From: Prinia subflava
Lineage: Eukaryota > Chordata > Aves > Passeriformes > Cisticolidae
DNA: 64,000 nt
NCBI RefSeq assembly: GCF_021018805.1
Contig: NC_086283.1
Coordinates: 10,553,162-10,617,161, forward strand
Reading direction: 5' to 3'
The notes under the pieces were generated by a model. That model was not told where the DNA came from and did no database searches. It worked only from the letters and a program-made list of their open reading frames with translations. Positions 48,746 through 61,100 of the stretch are shown here, in pieces; position 1 is the stretch's first letter, and the number at the start of each line of letters is the position of its first letter. A program made the translations under genes and the position numbers.

Positions 48746-48751
<6 letters not shown>
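44068..48751. other. AT-rich sequence, no gene recognised
   Basis: No gene or firm repeat was found. A small duplicated block (TAGTACTGTATCA and CATCACTAGTA, each twice) lies at 47808-47850. Open frames at 45262-45450, 46434-46819 and 47068-47295 show no motif. Confidence 0.5.

Positions 48752-48805
<54 letters not shown>
48752..48805. repeat. (AT)27 microsatellite
   Basis: This is an uninterrupted 54-bp AT dinucleotide run. Uninterrupted length suggests high instability and a likely polymorphic locus. The open frame across it is not a gene. Confidence 0.97.
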
Positions 48806-48808
<3 letters not shown>

Positions 48809-51800
48809 TTCCCAGGGAGTAGCAAGCACACATTTCAGTTTAAGTCACTCAATTATACAAACAAACTGAAGTATACAAATGATGAATATATCTTTCTTTT
48901 AAAAATGCCTTTTAAATTTTTTTTTTTCAATTATACAGTAAGTAGAGTAAATGTAAGGTGAGAATGTACTGAGTATTCTTCTGTAGATGTTAGAATATGG
49001 CTAGAAATGCCTGTCATCCAACTGGATGACATCTTTACATGGCAAGTTTTTCTTTCACAGTATTTTTATTTGGAAACATGCTCATTTGAATTAGTGAGGG
49101 ATTCAAATAAATAAATTTCCCTAAAAATGCATGGTGTGACAGTGTTTAAAAGCCAGACATGACTGCCAATGTTCAGCGTTTCAGTTTTTACTCAGGAAAA
49201 ATCTTCATTCTTCAGTGCAGCCAGCTGTGATATTTGAAATTGCTCATAATTTCCAATTATTTTTTCAGTCATGTAAGGTTTACTGCTCTGTAATAGGGTA
49301 CATAGACCAAAAAGCAGCATAAAATGACAGAATGACTGCTTTTTTTTTCCTTTTTTATTTTCTTTTTAAATTTAGATTTGTAAAACATAAGAGGCCTTGT
49401 GGAAATATATACTTTTCATTATTATGGAAACAAATATTATGATATTAGAAATGTTTAGTATATTTAAGATATGTTTCTAAACGTACTACTCTTGTTCTAT
49501 GTAGAGTTCATTTACTATTCCAGTCCTGCCCCCAGAAGAGAGAAGCAGGAAGTACAGATATAGTGGGTGTATAGACAAATCTCATACTAAAATGGCAATC
49601 TGCACATTTCAATCTCTATAATAGGGTTGTATATTTTTACAATTTATGTAATTTAATCTCATTCTTTTAGACACACAGATAACTTCTCTTTTTTCAGAGC
49701 TGATGACCCTCTGGGTGGGATTCAGATTGGTGCTCATTTCACGTTTTTAGCAATGAGGTCTAACTGACGTGAGGCTGCTCTCTGCTAACATTTTCCCTGG
49801 TCATAGAGGAGGTGCTGGAGATCAGGGCCCTCCAACCCTTGGAGACCCCCACCAATGTGGTTAGAATGCACATGACTTTTTCTGCTGTGAGAAAGGTTCT
49901 GTTCCGTTAATAATAATATTGTGCTCTTCCTTTATTAATATTGCAATTGAATGCAAGTAATTCCACAGAATTAACCATATTAAAAATTCAATATGCTTAT
50001 CCTTATTATAGACTTCAAAATAAATTATATTTCTACAGGATCTAATCTGTCACAGTTAAAACTAGTTTTAAAAAGAATGTTTTGTACATAGCTGAACAAT
50101 ATGTATTGTTTTACCACGCATTAAACCAGTAATAAATAGTGTCCTACAGAACCACTTGATGGTGCTGTCACTCTTTTGCTCTGAAAATTCAGTTTAGCTC
50201 TCATGCTTCCTTTATAATAATGATAATCTTAAATTTCTTTAAATGGTGAAGGAGGAGGAATTGTATAAACAATGCAATTATTTTTAGTTTTCTTTCTTTT
50301 TCTCTTCTTTTTTTCTTTCTTACATGGAGAAGGTGACATGCTAAGAAAGAAATATGTAAGCTTGTGGGGGTTTTTTTGTTATTGTGAGGATGTTAGAATG
50401 CATACTCTGAGAAAAGAGATGCTACATATCTATAAAAAGGGAATCTAAACTCAGGAAGATGCTGTTATTTTCAGGATCCTGAATAATGAAGGAAAATATG
50501 ACTGAGTTGTTTTTCTGAAATGGGACTGACTTAATTACTACAATTATTGAATTATAGGAATGTGCATGCTGATTGTGAGTGCACATTCTGTTACTGGTAG
50601 CAAAGTGGTTTTGGGTTCCCCCCACCCCACCCAAAATACCAGAAAGATGACACTCTTTGATAGCCACTCTTATTCCCAGCATGTAACTGAGAATGTACTC
50701 TCTATAGTCAATGTATCAGATTTGTTAGAAATCACCTAAAACTTGCTATAAATCATTTTGCTGGGTTTAGAATTAATAGGTGAAATTTTAGATGTATATT
50801 GTATTTGCTGGACTAGTTATTTTCTGATGTTTAAAGATAGAACACTCTATCTACAGGCCACTGAATTTCAAATATGTGTGTAGAGATCATGGAGCTGAAA
50901 ACTTGTAATGTAGGGAAAGGAAATATTTGTACAGATCTTTGTAATGAGTTCAAGGTAGATGTGTTCTATCCAGCTTAGTGCATTTTTTTTCAGCTGTTTC
51001 CAACCTATGACTATTATTAAATGTATTCGGGTGGAAACCAGAAATTTAGGCTCCAACTTGGGGAGGGGAATGTATGACACAAGCACATAAGAGAACAAAA
51101 TATTTTATGAACATAAAATTTGTATGGTTTTTATGTACCTCATACTACAAAGAATTGTTTCTGCTGCTCCAGCTTCCATAACAACTGTTGAATGGACCAC
51201 AGCTGGATGGTGTTTGACAGCTGGAAATGCCACAATGCAGACATGTGCAGAAAGTATAACTGAACAAATGAGTGGTCCATTGAGCAGGTTTGCAGTGTTG
51301 AGGTCTGACTGCTTGGTGTGGACAATGATAACCTGAATTTTATTACTCTTGCCATTTTTATGCATTCTGATCCATATAGTTTGAAGCTAAATTCGTACTC
51401 AGTACTGATTTTCCTATGGCAATCACCACTGCATCTCTGGGAGAGATATCTGTGCTCTGCCCAATGCGTTGTGTTGGGCTGAAGAAGAAGCTCTGAATAG
51501 GAATTAAAATGAGAACTCTAACTTGATTAAATAAGACAACATTTTAAAAAAATCTTTGCTTTTAAAGTGAAATATACTGTCTGAAATCACAAGCTGCTTC
51601 CCTGCTGGAGAGCCACAGTAGTTGTAAATCCTCAAAGCCCTCTTAGCTAATAACCGGAGTTACTGTTCTCTGTGGTTTCAGCATTACCCATCACAATGTT
51701 GTTAGTGAAATAAACTTGTTAGTATTAGAGAATTATTAGCTTAACAATTGCTATTTGTTTGCAAAGAACATTGAGAATGAGGGTGGAGATGAATGAGTGA

Positions 51801-52604
51801 GAAAATTGTGGGAAAACCTGCTTGAAGGCCTTTGGAAGGGAATAAAATTAAACTACAGTATGGTTTATATTGTAATTATGGTATAACTAGCAAAGAAATG
51901 CCCTAACAAACAGCTCTATGAATAAAATTCACTGCAAGCATCTAATTGATATTTATACAATAATTTTGGCTGGCAGCTATTATAATTTTAGCTGTGGTTT
52001 GTAGCTAGGGCACAACATGACTGAGAAACTGCAAAATTCTTTGACAAATTAAGTTTTTCCTTCCTGTTTCCCTCTGTTACTTATTCTTCCCTGAAATATA
52101 AGGGATGTATTTTAATCATTTAACTGGAAAAAGGCATGAGTTTAAGCCTCAAGATCTGGGCCAGGTCTGGGTAATATAATGTAACTTAGTAAATCAACTA
52201 GGGTATTTTATTTTCTTAATTGTTTATTCAAAAATTAGAAATTTATTCTTTTGAATTAACTTGGTTTTGTTTTGTTTTATTAGCATTGTACAATCCATAT
52301 GTTGATTATATTCTGCTTTTTAGCCTTTTGGTATACAGCAGTCAGGCTCATTTTCTATCCCTGAGCTCTTATACTTCATGAAGACTTTCTTTTCATATGT
52401 GTAGACATTTCTCCTTATTTCACTGTAAATCTAATCCTTACAGTTATTAATTTTGCTGTAGTTTCAGAGCAGTGAACACATTTTTGAAGGTTTTCTTTAC
52501 TGAAAGGCCATTTACTTTATACTTGATGGCTTGTAAAAAATATGATCTTTCAGTAACTTACTTGAGCTTTTGACTCATCTAGGTTGGTCTTCTGCCACAC
52601 TTGA
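48806..52604. other. AT-rich sequence, no gene recognised
   Basis: A CT-rich tract lies at 50283-50322. An open frame at 51124-51336 (+) is listed separately. Nothing else was recognised. Confidence 0.5.
51124..51336 (+). other. Open frame of protein-like composition
   Basis: The frame reads RIVSAAPASITTVEWTTAGW, then C-L-T-A-G-N-A-T-M-Q-T-C. Cysteine spacing and an N-x-T site look like a piece of an extracellular domain, and the frame is less AT-rich than the flanks. No clear splice sites were found and a minus-strand frame is also open. I cannot name a family. It could be a processed pseudogene fragment. Confidence 0.2.
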
Positions 52605-52720
52605 TAGCCTTTTTGCACATTAGAATGTGCTCTGAGGAGAGTGTTCCTGAATATCAATCAGCTCTCCTGAGTCCCTTGGCCATGCAGCCCTCTGGGACAG
52701 AGTCAAACACCCCTGAGTGA
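52605..52720 (-). mobile_element. CR1-family fragment, antisense
   Basis: GAATGTGCTCTGAGGAGAG, then TTCCTGAATATCAATCAGCT and CTTGGCC correspond to the antisense strand of the endonuclease/RT linker region of an avian CR1 element (GATCCTTGAATATTAACCAGCT in the family form). It is diverged. Confidence 0.6.
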
Positions 52721-52734
52721 GTCAGAGCTGGGAG

Positions 52735-52855
52735 GGATGCCCTGCTGGGCTTGTTACTGTTGAAGGGCAAATTTTTAAGGGATGTGAAGGTCAAAGTGAT
52801 GGTGGAATTTAACATCCTGAAAGATGCAGGGAAGGCAAATAGTAAAATTAATCCT
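52735..52855 (+). mobile_element. CR1-family fragment, sense
   Basis: GGGATGTGAAGGTCAAAGTG then ATGGTGGAATTTAACATCCT corresponds to the sense strand of a neighbouring CR1 region (AATGTGAAGCTCAAGG, ATGGTGGAGTTCAAGATCCT). It is in the opposite orientation to the fragment just before it, so the pair marks an inversion or two separate insertions. Confidence 0.6.
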
Positions 52856-54644
52856 CATTTAACTAATCCTTAATTTAGCCCCTTCTCTTGACTGCCAAAT
52901 GGGTCCTTGTTAAATAGGATGTAAGGAAGTATTTTTCCTCATTGAGCTTATTGCCTTGTGTTAAGAGGAAGGCATCTCATTTATGTCTAACTTCCTGTAG
53001 AGGTGCTCATTAATGTACTGCAGACTATATATTTCTACTGCTGTATGAGGGGTCATTAAGAAACTAGAAAATGTGTGTATGACCATTGCTTCCTCCTCTG
53101 TGTGTCTTACAAGTGTAAATGACCAGCTTGAATTTCTTTTAAAAGCATCAATGACAGAGAAAGACTTCCAGTTTCAGATTGCTCATCCTATTCTCAAACT
53201 AAAAGTAAAAGGGAAGTTAGTGTGAAAAGTTTGGGACAAATAAGATTTTAGAATCTCATTCAGGGACTCTGCTGGTTGGTTTAAGCAGCACAATGATCAA
53301 TGTCTTCCCTGGTGTTGGTTGTGTTTGCAGGTAAGCAATGCTCCTGTGTTTATTATGAATGGCATTTTGGCATAAATCCCAAGGCTTGCCAGATTTCTTT
53401 TATGTGATTCTGACCTTTGATCCCTAAATTGTCTATTCCTCTGATAGGGCCTTACACCTTGTTGGTGCTTTTTAAAAATGTAAAGTTAGTGAAATGTTGA
53501 TGCTTGCACCTGAGCAGTTTCTACATGTATTTCAGAGGCCTGGATCTATAGAACTTCTGAATAAAATTAAAAAGAAAGATTATTTATGTCCGTATATTTG
53601 GGATAAATTTTCAGGCTGCAACTCTAAATTTGTTAGAAGCTGGAAAGAGAAGTTTTAAAAATAAACTTCAGTTTGCATCTGTAGGCTGGTTGGTCTTAAT
53701 TTGCTGTGCAAGCATCTGTCATGGTTTAAATCCTTTCCAGTGTCTTGGTCAGATTTATTTGAACATCATTTGAAGTGGTCATAAAAACTACTTGAGTATT
53801 TAAAGTGATTTCCTTTGAAGATTTTTTCCCAAAATTAGTAATAGAAGGGCTCTTTAGAGGATTGCTTCTACCAAGAGCATTTTAAAAATTTGTGATGTAG
53901 CTAGACCTGCTTTAGCTAATTAGAGTGCTGAATCTCATAATTAGAGCTAGAGAATCATAAATCAGTTAAAGCTTTTGTTTGACATGTTTTAGGGTTACAG
54001 TTGAAAAATTGTATGCTTTCTTTTTTTAAGCTTTATTTTTCTCCACTGAGTAGTTGTTAAAATCATCCTGTGATAATAACTACATGATTTTGCCATTTTT
54101 GGAACAAGGCTTGAGTTGCTTCTTTGGGTTTACTGCATAATTGTACAACAATATTGTGGGGCCCCTCACTTTAGCGGGTAATCTTGGCTTTCATTAGTTA
54201 TTGCAAAGAGCAGCTGTTTGTAATAGAATAGGCTTCCACTAAATGTATTTAGATAAGCATTTAAAAATGAAGACCCATAAATCTTTCCTTTAACTTCCTA
54301 AAGAGAAGCTAAACTGCATTATGAAAAAGTCAACAGCAAGAAAAAATGAGGCAAGAAAAAATATGACCTCTTCATCCCACAGTAATAGAATTACAGGAAG
54401 GAGGCAATGGCACTTCAGCTTTTTCCTACTCTTTGAAAACTAATTTATACCCAGATTCCAGGTGTAAGCCTTTTATAAGAGGATGAAAAAAACCCCTGCA
54501 ATTTATATTGAAAATGAAAAAATCCTCCAACTAGTTAAGAACAAGAACCCATAAGCTTCTCCCTGCCCTCTCTCTTCCTTTCCTACTTTGGTGTAAATCC
54601 TGTGAAATAATTTAAGATCATAACCTTTTCATGTTTAGAAATGA
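52856..54644. other. AT-rich sequence, no gene recognised
   Basis: Nothing coding or repetitive was recognised. Confidence 0.5.
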
Positions 54645-54820
54645 TGAGGCTGGAACAGATTGTCCAGAGGGCTTGTGAATTTTCAGGATATCCAAAACCG
54701 TCTGGATGCCATCCTGTGCAGTGGGATGAGCCTGCTTGAGCAGGGAGGTTGGACCAGGTGACCCCACCTCACCCACCGACTGTAGTCCCTTCCAGTCTCA
54801 CCCATTGTGTGATTCTGTAT
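54645..54820 (+). mobile_element. CR1 LINE 3' end
   Basis: GAGGCTGGAACAGATTGTCC, CAAAACCGTCTGGATGCCATCC, CTGCTTGAGCAGGGAGGTTGG, ACCAGGTGACC and CCCTTCCAGTC, then TGTGATTCTGTAT, follow the sense 3' end of CR1, ending in a degenerate ATTCTRTR tail. Confidence 0.9.
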
Positions 54821-54977
54821 TTTCACACACTTTTGGAATATGTGAAAATTGTCATCAAATGACTCTCAGAATTCGTCAAGATTTGATAAATATATGTGAA
54901 AAATACAATCAGAATAAATCACCTGTGCTATTGTTTTGCTTTGTTTTAAACTGAACAAATGAAATATTGGAGAGGGT

Positions 54978-55076
54978 TTTGCTGCAGATCCACAGATTTA
55001 TGCTAAGACTTGAGCTTACAGTGCAGCCCATTAATCAGAGCAATATCTTTTCATAGTCTTCTTTTCTCAAAACCTT
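54978..55076 (+). repeat. Direct repeat copy 1 (about 99 bp)
   Basis: The sequence starts TTTGCTGCAGATCCACAGAT and ends TCTTTTCTCAAAACCTT. It is almost identical to 56725-56816, differing by a few substitutions and 8 extra bases (CTTTTCAT-like) after CAATAT. The flanks outside the repeat do not match. It is not a family I recognise. Confidence 0.9.
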
Positions 55077-56724
55077 GCTTGGCAGAATTTTGGAGCCTTT
55101 AGGCATGCAGGGGGAAGGCTTGATCTGCAAGCAACTGTTAGTTTCTCTATACTCTTTCTTATGTAAAAATACTTTATTATAGAATTTTCTTTATATATTT
55201 ATGTTTTTAGGGATTGTAGTTCAAAAAACTTCTAAAAAATCAATACATCACTACATCCACCTGTATTTTCTCATTTGACTGAGCTTTCCATGTCTCCAGC
55301 AAAATGTGCTCTAGGCGTGAAAGATTTTGTCATTGTACATTCTTAGTTTTTCTACTTACACCTAGTGTGACTATAAAGAATTGTAAGGTAAATTGGACAG
55401 ATACTACCAGCTTACTGTGAGAAATGATAGAACACCAAGCATTGTTTTTGAAAGCTGAGCGCTAGAAATAACCAACAGGGTTTCATTAAACAAGTAACAG
55501 GTCTTACTGGTGCAAAGGGCAGAAACGTTGATAATTCTGAGAAAAACCTGCAAATAACTTTTCACATGCATAAAATTAATTTTCTTAAAATTCGATTAAC
55601 TTTATCTGTGGCACTTGTGAATTTTGAGAACCTGTGTATGTGGATGCAAGACTGAGGAAAGATCACTCTTTCTGGCACACAAACCTTGCAACTGAAGGCT
55701 AATATAACTAAGATTGTTATACTGCCTTACAGAGAATCCTGGAAGTACTCATTTTAATATGGTATAAACCTGCAAAAGCTGTCTGATGAGATCTCTTGAA
55801 ATGACAAGGATGTCTTTCAAATATACACTGTGAACCATGGTTTCTTATTTGGAATACTCACAGGTGATAATAAAGAATTTACTATCTTCTCACTAAAAAA
55901 AAACACCTGAAGGATTGAACAAGGATGTAGATGGGGGAAGAGCACTGGTGGAAGGTAACTGTTCTCTCGGCATTGATCAGATGTGTGCCATGCTAAAGGG
56001 ATGTGCCATTCTTTAAGGGATTTAAGTACAAAATTTTACTTTCTTGACTCTTATGCTCATTAACTCCTAGCAAAGTAATTCAGTCTTCCTTGGGTGTGTA
56101 AATCTGCCTGTGACATGAGAGGAAATAAGGAATGATGTAAATGGATACAAAGAGAGATGAGATAGCCTAGAACTCCTTCTACTAAGGAAGAAGCCAAACA
56201 GAAAAGTAGGCAGATTTGGGAGAGAGGGGGGATACTGGTCTCTGTAGGCAGGAACTGATAAAAAATGAGGTGTCTTTTACTTCATGTTAGCAGAGAAAGA
56301 GAATGTGGTTTCTTTTTCCCTATTTTGCTTTAAAGTTCAATAAAGAATTGATGAATAAATCTTGCCTCTTGTTTTCCAATTACATGAAATGTCTGATTAC
56401 AGTATTCTTTTCAGATTTCGGTTCATGTTGTAATTATCTTAGAGATCTCAGTTCTTCACAGTACGGAAAGCACAACTGACCAGGTAAAAACCTGCTTTTT
56501 GTCCTTAGCTGGAATGAGACCCACAGTTCAAATAAGTGTGTGGGGAAATAGTCATGGGAACACTTAGCTGAGCTCAACCATGTGCTCTGGGATTGAATGC
56601 AGGAACTGGAAACCTCATTCTTGGAACCAAACTTAACCCTGAGCTATGGGACTGGATTTGCTGGTACCCAGGAACCACTACATGCTAATGTAGGCCTTTT
56701 GTATTCTGAAGGCATTCACAGCAC
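55077..56724. other. Sequence between the two direct repeats, no gene recognised
   Basis: This is AT-rich sequence with no coding or repeat signal that I recognise. Confidence 0.5.
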
Positions 56725-56816
56725 TTTGCTGCAGATCCACAGATTTATGCTAAGACTTGAGCTTACAGCACAGCCCATTAATCAGAGCAATATAGTCCTT
56801 CTTTTCTCAAAACTTT
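56725..56816 (+). repeat. Direct repeat copy 2 (about 92 bp)
   Basis: This is the partner of 54978-55076. It shares CAGATTTATGCTAAGACTTG and AGCCCATTAATCAGAGCAAT. It has GCACAG where copy 1 has GTGCAG, and lacks the 8-bp stretch. The open frame 56597-56839 runs through it but has no motif. Confidence 0.9.
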
Positions 56817-57101
56817 ATTTAATGTCAACAAGTCTGTAAGTTCTTAGTCAAATTTAAAAGTGACTAATAGATTAAAAATTATCAAGAAAGGATGAACTGA
56901 CTGCTGAACCTGAAAGCATATCCATTTTTCCCTCTAAAGACCAGGCTGCAAATTGCAGTATTTTTAGTCACCAGTTCATTCTAATTTAGAATCACAAATG
57001 TTTAAATGTGCAGCTCTAACTGTCTATTTGTCATAGTGTCCTGTCTGGAAAAGATAAGGATTTCCCAAATTACCTTACTGAGGGTGCTTGTTTTTTTCAG
57101 G

Positions 57102-57138
57102 TTGTTTTGTTTTGTTTTGTTTGTTTGTTTGTTTTAAA
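57102..57138. repeat. (TTTTG)n/(TTTG)n simple repeat
   Basis: A run of TTTTG units turns into TTTG units. Confidence 0.85.
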
Positions 57139-57363
57139 TATGGTCAATAGAAAATTTCCCCCCTTTTTTTTTTATGAATAATTTTCTAGAAGTATCTTAA
57201 TGAGTAAAAATCAAAAGGAGTCAGTGCAGTTTACAGGATTCCCCTGATTTTAGAATGTGACTTCTGCCAGCTATAACTTTGTGTAATACCTTTGTTTCAT
57301 TATGAACTGCTTCTGTCCCCCTATTCCCCTACTCCTGAAGGTTTCTTAAGGGAAAAAACCCCA

Positions 57364-57409
57364 AATATATATATATATATATATATGTATATACACATAT
57401 ATATATATA
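57364..57409. repeat. Interrupted (AT)n microsatellite
   Basis: Two AT runs flank GTATATACAC, giving a near-palindromic AT-rich block. Confidence 0.9.
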
Positions 57410-58100
57410 AAAGAAACTGTATCTTTTGGATAAAGCAGATGAAAAATATAGTAGTACAGCTGGGGAGGTAAAACAGTCTTGCTGAAAGTGCTGGAAAAAA
57501 AGAACTCCTAAACTATGGACAGACTTGCAAATTTTGTTTTGCTTATATTTCAAGTGAAGGGATAATAAGATCAGGTAAACACAAACTAAAGGACACTTTA
57601 CAGTGACTGCTGTCCATTTATTTTCTTACTTTGTCTACCTCTCTATGCTCACAAACCTGAAAAACAGATGTATTTAAAAAGAGCAGACAAGATATACTTT
57701 CTCTAACACATCTACAATACAAAAAAAATTTAAAAAGTAAAAAGATTTTGAATTTTGAAAGAATGGTTTATGCATGTAAGTTAGTATATTTTGCAGTTTT
57801 AAAAATATATACATTATAACTGTGTGAAGGGTTGAGAGAACAGAGACATTCAACCTGGCCATGCTAAAGAATTTCCATGTAGAGTGTGGCATAAATGTTT
57901 ATTTATATTTTATATATAAATATATATATGTAATCTAAAAACTTCAATAGATAACTAATCTTGGCATTTTATGAGGTATAATTGATTCCTTTGCATTACA
58001 AGAAAGTAACAATTATGCAATGAGAAAGTTATGTACATGTTTGTGAGCACTTAAATCAGTCTGTAAATAGTTTGTTGATCCTAATGTATTTATAGCAAAT

Positions 58101-58153
58101 TTTTTGTATTGCTAAATACAAAAAGTAATTATTTTTGTATTGCTTAATACAAA
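58101..58153. repeat. Two tandem copies of a small hairpin
   Basis: TTTTTGTATT-GCTA-AATACAAAAA (58101-58124) is a perfect 10-bp stem with a 4-nt loop. It is followed by TTTGTATT-GCTT-AATACAAA (58134-58153) with an 8-bp stem and a related loop. The two hairpins look like a tandem duplication with one changed loop base. Confidence 0.8.
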
Positions 58154-61100
58154 GTACTATCACCTTGGAATTAATGAAATGGCTTACAAGTTAAGAAGCA
58201 TATGTAGGCTGTTTCCCTACTAAGAATTAGGAAAGAAAGCAAGGGAGTTACACCATCTCAGAAAAAAAAAAAGGAGTTGAACTAGAACTGTGAAGAATTC
58301 ACCTGCATACATTAAAAATGTGATACCATCCCATTTTGTGGTGAAAAGCTCATAGAACTGGATTTTTTTTTAATTTGTAATAGTGTCAGTATGATATTTT
58401 ACCTTAAGGAAATTAGGCTCGTAAAGACATTTCTTGTAATAACTTTCACTGAGCAAATGCAAGATAATATTTTCTTGGATAATTTTAGAGACAGGACTGG
58501 AGACGCAGCCTTCAGTTGGTAGTGCTACTGATACAGTAAAAGGAAAAATGTGTACATCTTGGAGAAGTGCTGCCAGTTTCTCATTTCTTCCATAATACAG
58601 ATGCATTTATTGGTAGCTTTGTTCCAAATACTTTGAATAATGCCAAGGAACAACAATCTTTAGGCTGTATGGGTGTAAGAATTGTGTCATTGTTCTGAAA
58701 AAGAGAAAATGCTGTATTAGGATGTGTACAAAGAAGTTTGGCCTACAATGAATGTGAAGTAATTCTTGTGAGCTGTGCTACAAAGAGCAAACTTTACCTG
58801 CAGTATGGTGTCACCTCAATCATATTTCAAGTATAAAATGTGGAGGCCAATCAGAGCCAGTTTAGAGGAAATTTATGAGAGTAATGAGACACTTAGAGAA
58901 GGTTCCTAGACAAAAAAAAATGAATGAACTCTATTCATAACTGTAAAGAATAAAAGGGGATTTATCAGTAATAATCTTACTACTAGTAATCTTCACTTAT
59001 ACAAAAGCTTTTTGAAAAGAGGCAGAAAATAATAATGTGATTTTTAAATCCATCTATAATCAAGATTAGAAGAGAAAAGCTTTGGCCTAGCACAGATTCT
59101 TGTGCCTTTTGAAAGAGTTCTTGCCTAAGACTTGTAAATTTAATCAACTTCCTTTTTCCATGCAGATTTTGGCTAGATTTTTTTAGACTCAAATTTCTGA
59201 AAGGTTTTAGAATAGTTTCTTTTATTCTGTGAGAAAAGGCAGGTGGAATATAATAAAAACTTGTCAGTTTATTTGCCATTTCATTACTGTGTTTCAACCA
59301 TGTAGGAATGTCTTCTCTGTGTGGACTGTTAAGTTTTTAAAGCTATTGTATACTTTGTCAATCGTAATTATACATTTGAAGGAAAGTGGATATAATAGAG
59401 GAAAATAGAACACAGGTTAATATGTGCCTAACAACCAGATTTAACTGGAATTACAAGTTTTACTCACTAATAAATTGCAGGTCCTCATATGGCACGTGAA
59501 CCATGTGACAATCATAACAGTTCTTTTCAGAATACTCTGTGCATATGACACATGATGGTATTAACACTTGGGTTTCTTTTTAAATGTTAAAGGGCACTTT
59601 TCTAGACTGCCATAGCTTTTAATTGCCAGTGAAATTGTGAATAAGCCCATTAATACAAAACTGCTGTGTTTGCAATACTTCACTTTTGTTTGATGCCCCT
59701 TGCTCTCAGAGGTTTCTTTTGTTTTGGTGTTTTTCCCCCCCCTTATCTGACTACTTTTAGTTTTCTTTCATAGGATAAATCAATGAAATCACCTGTCATA
59801 AATGAATTTATCATATAGAATTAGTTTTATCTCGTACATGACATTAGTAGCTTCTTGCAAAATAAACTTCTCAGGTTCTTGTATATTGGAGTTACTGGAT
59901 CTTGAAGAACTTCTGTTGCCTCAGGCAAAATTCTGAGGTTGCTTAATCATTTCTCTTCCGGGAACAACAGTAAATAATCTGTGAATTTAAATCTGTTTGA
60001 AAAGGTAACTTGCACTGGAGTTACCCTTGGCATATATTAGGCAAAATTGTAATTTATACCCTCAAAGAGTAGGCATAAATTTGCTTATATTTACTAGAAA
60101 TCATGTTTATATGCAAGGTAAGCTTTTGAATGTCACAACTCATTAGTTTTATATGGATGTAAAACAAGTTGAACACGTAGACCGGATTTACAACTATGTC
60201 CAATTTTGTTAAAAAAATTGAAAAGGCCATTTTTTGTCTTTATTCTGGGAGTTAAGGTTTGTTCAGTGTTAGCTTTTGCTTATCAAAGCTTCTAGAATTT
60301 CTACTTGGTTATGACCTAGATAAACATTACATGACTCCTATCAAACCATAACTTTACTTTTATTTTTAGCCTAGGATAAGGATGTAACAACTCTCTTTAC
60401 TTCTCAAATATGTTTTTTCTGAAATGCCAGAGTGTCCCCTCCACTTAAGAATGTAGTGAAATGTGTAAAATGAAAGTGCCGGGATCTTGATGTTCAATTT
60501 ACAGTTAAGAGTGTGGGTGTCTAAGGAGGTTACTGGATCTATTTAAGATTATTCAACAGATGAGCATGGCAAGGAATAAAATATTGTTTTCTAGTAAGGA
60601 TGTCTTCTGCCTTTTTATAAGACCAGCTACTAATGCAATGTGTTATTGGTTTAATGTTACTATGGGATTGTATTTTAATACACTATTACCTGGTATAGCT
60701 GGTAAGAAATCTTTCCTAGTGGATGGTTTGCAACCTTTAGTAAATTTGTACTTCCTATCTACTGTTAGTAGAGTTACATCCAAAATTAAATGCGTAGACT
60801 CCTGTGTAGTGTTTTGAATAGAAATTAATTGATTCTGAAAGGAAGGGAACCACTTCTCCCCAAAACCTCTTGCATAAATATACTTTCTTCTGGTTTTAGC
60901 TTTATGAATCATTTTAATACATCTCTGTACTTCTGGGTAGTGCTGTGACTTTGCTTTGTTGCAGATGGTTATTAACAAAATTCTGGTGAATTCTGGCAGA
61001 TGGCAATGTGCTCTGCAGGTTTCACCCTACACTAGCACAGTCATAACATTTTTCACTACAGGCTGGTTTTGGTGTGGTGTGTCTTTTCTGTTTGTTTTGG

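Noticed and set aside
48698..48961. 87-codon open frame with an (Ile-Tyr)n stretch
   Set aside because: The Ile-Tyr run is the (AT)27 microsatellite.
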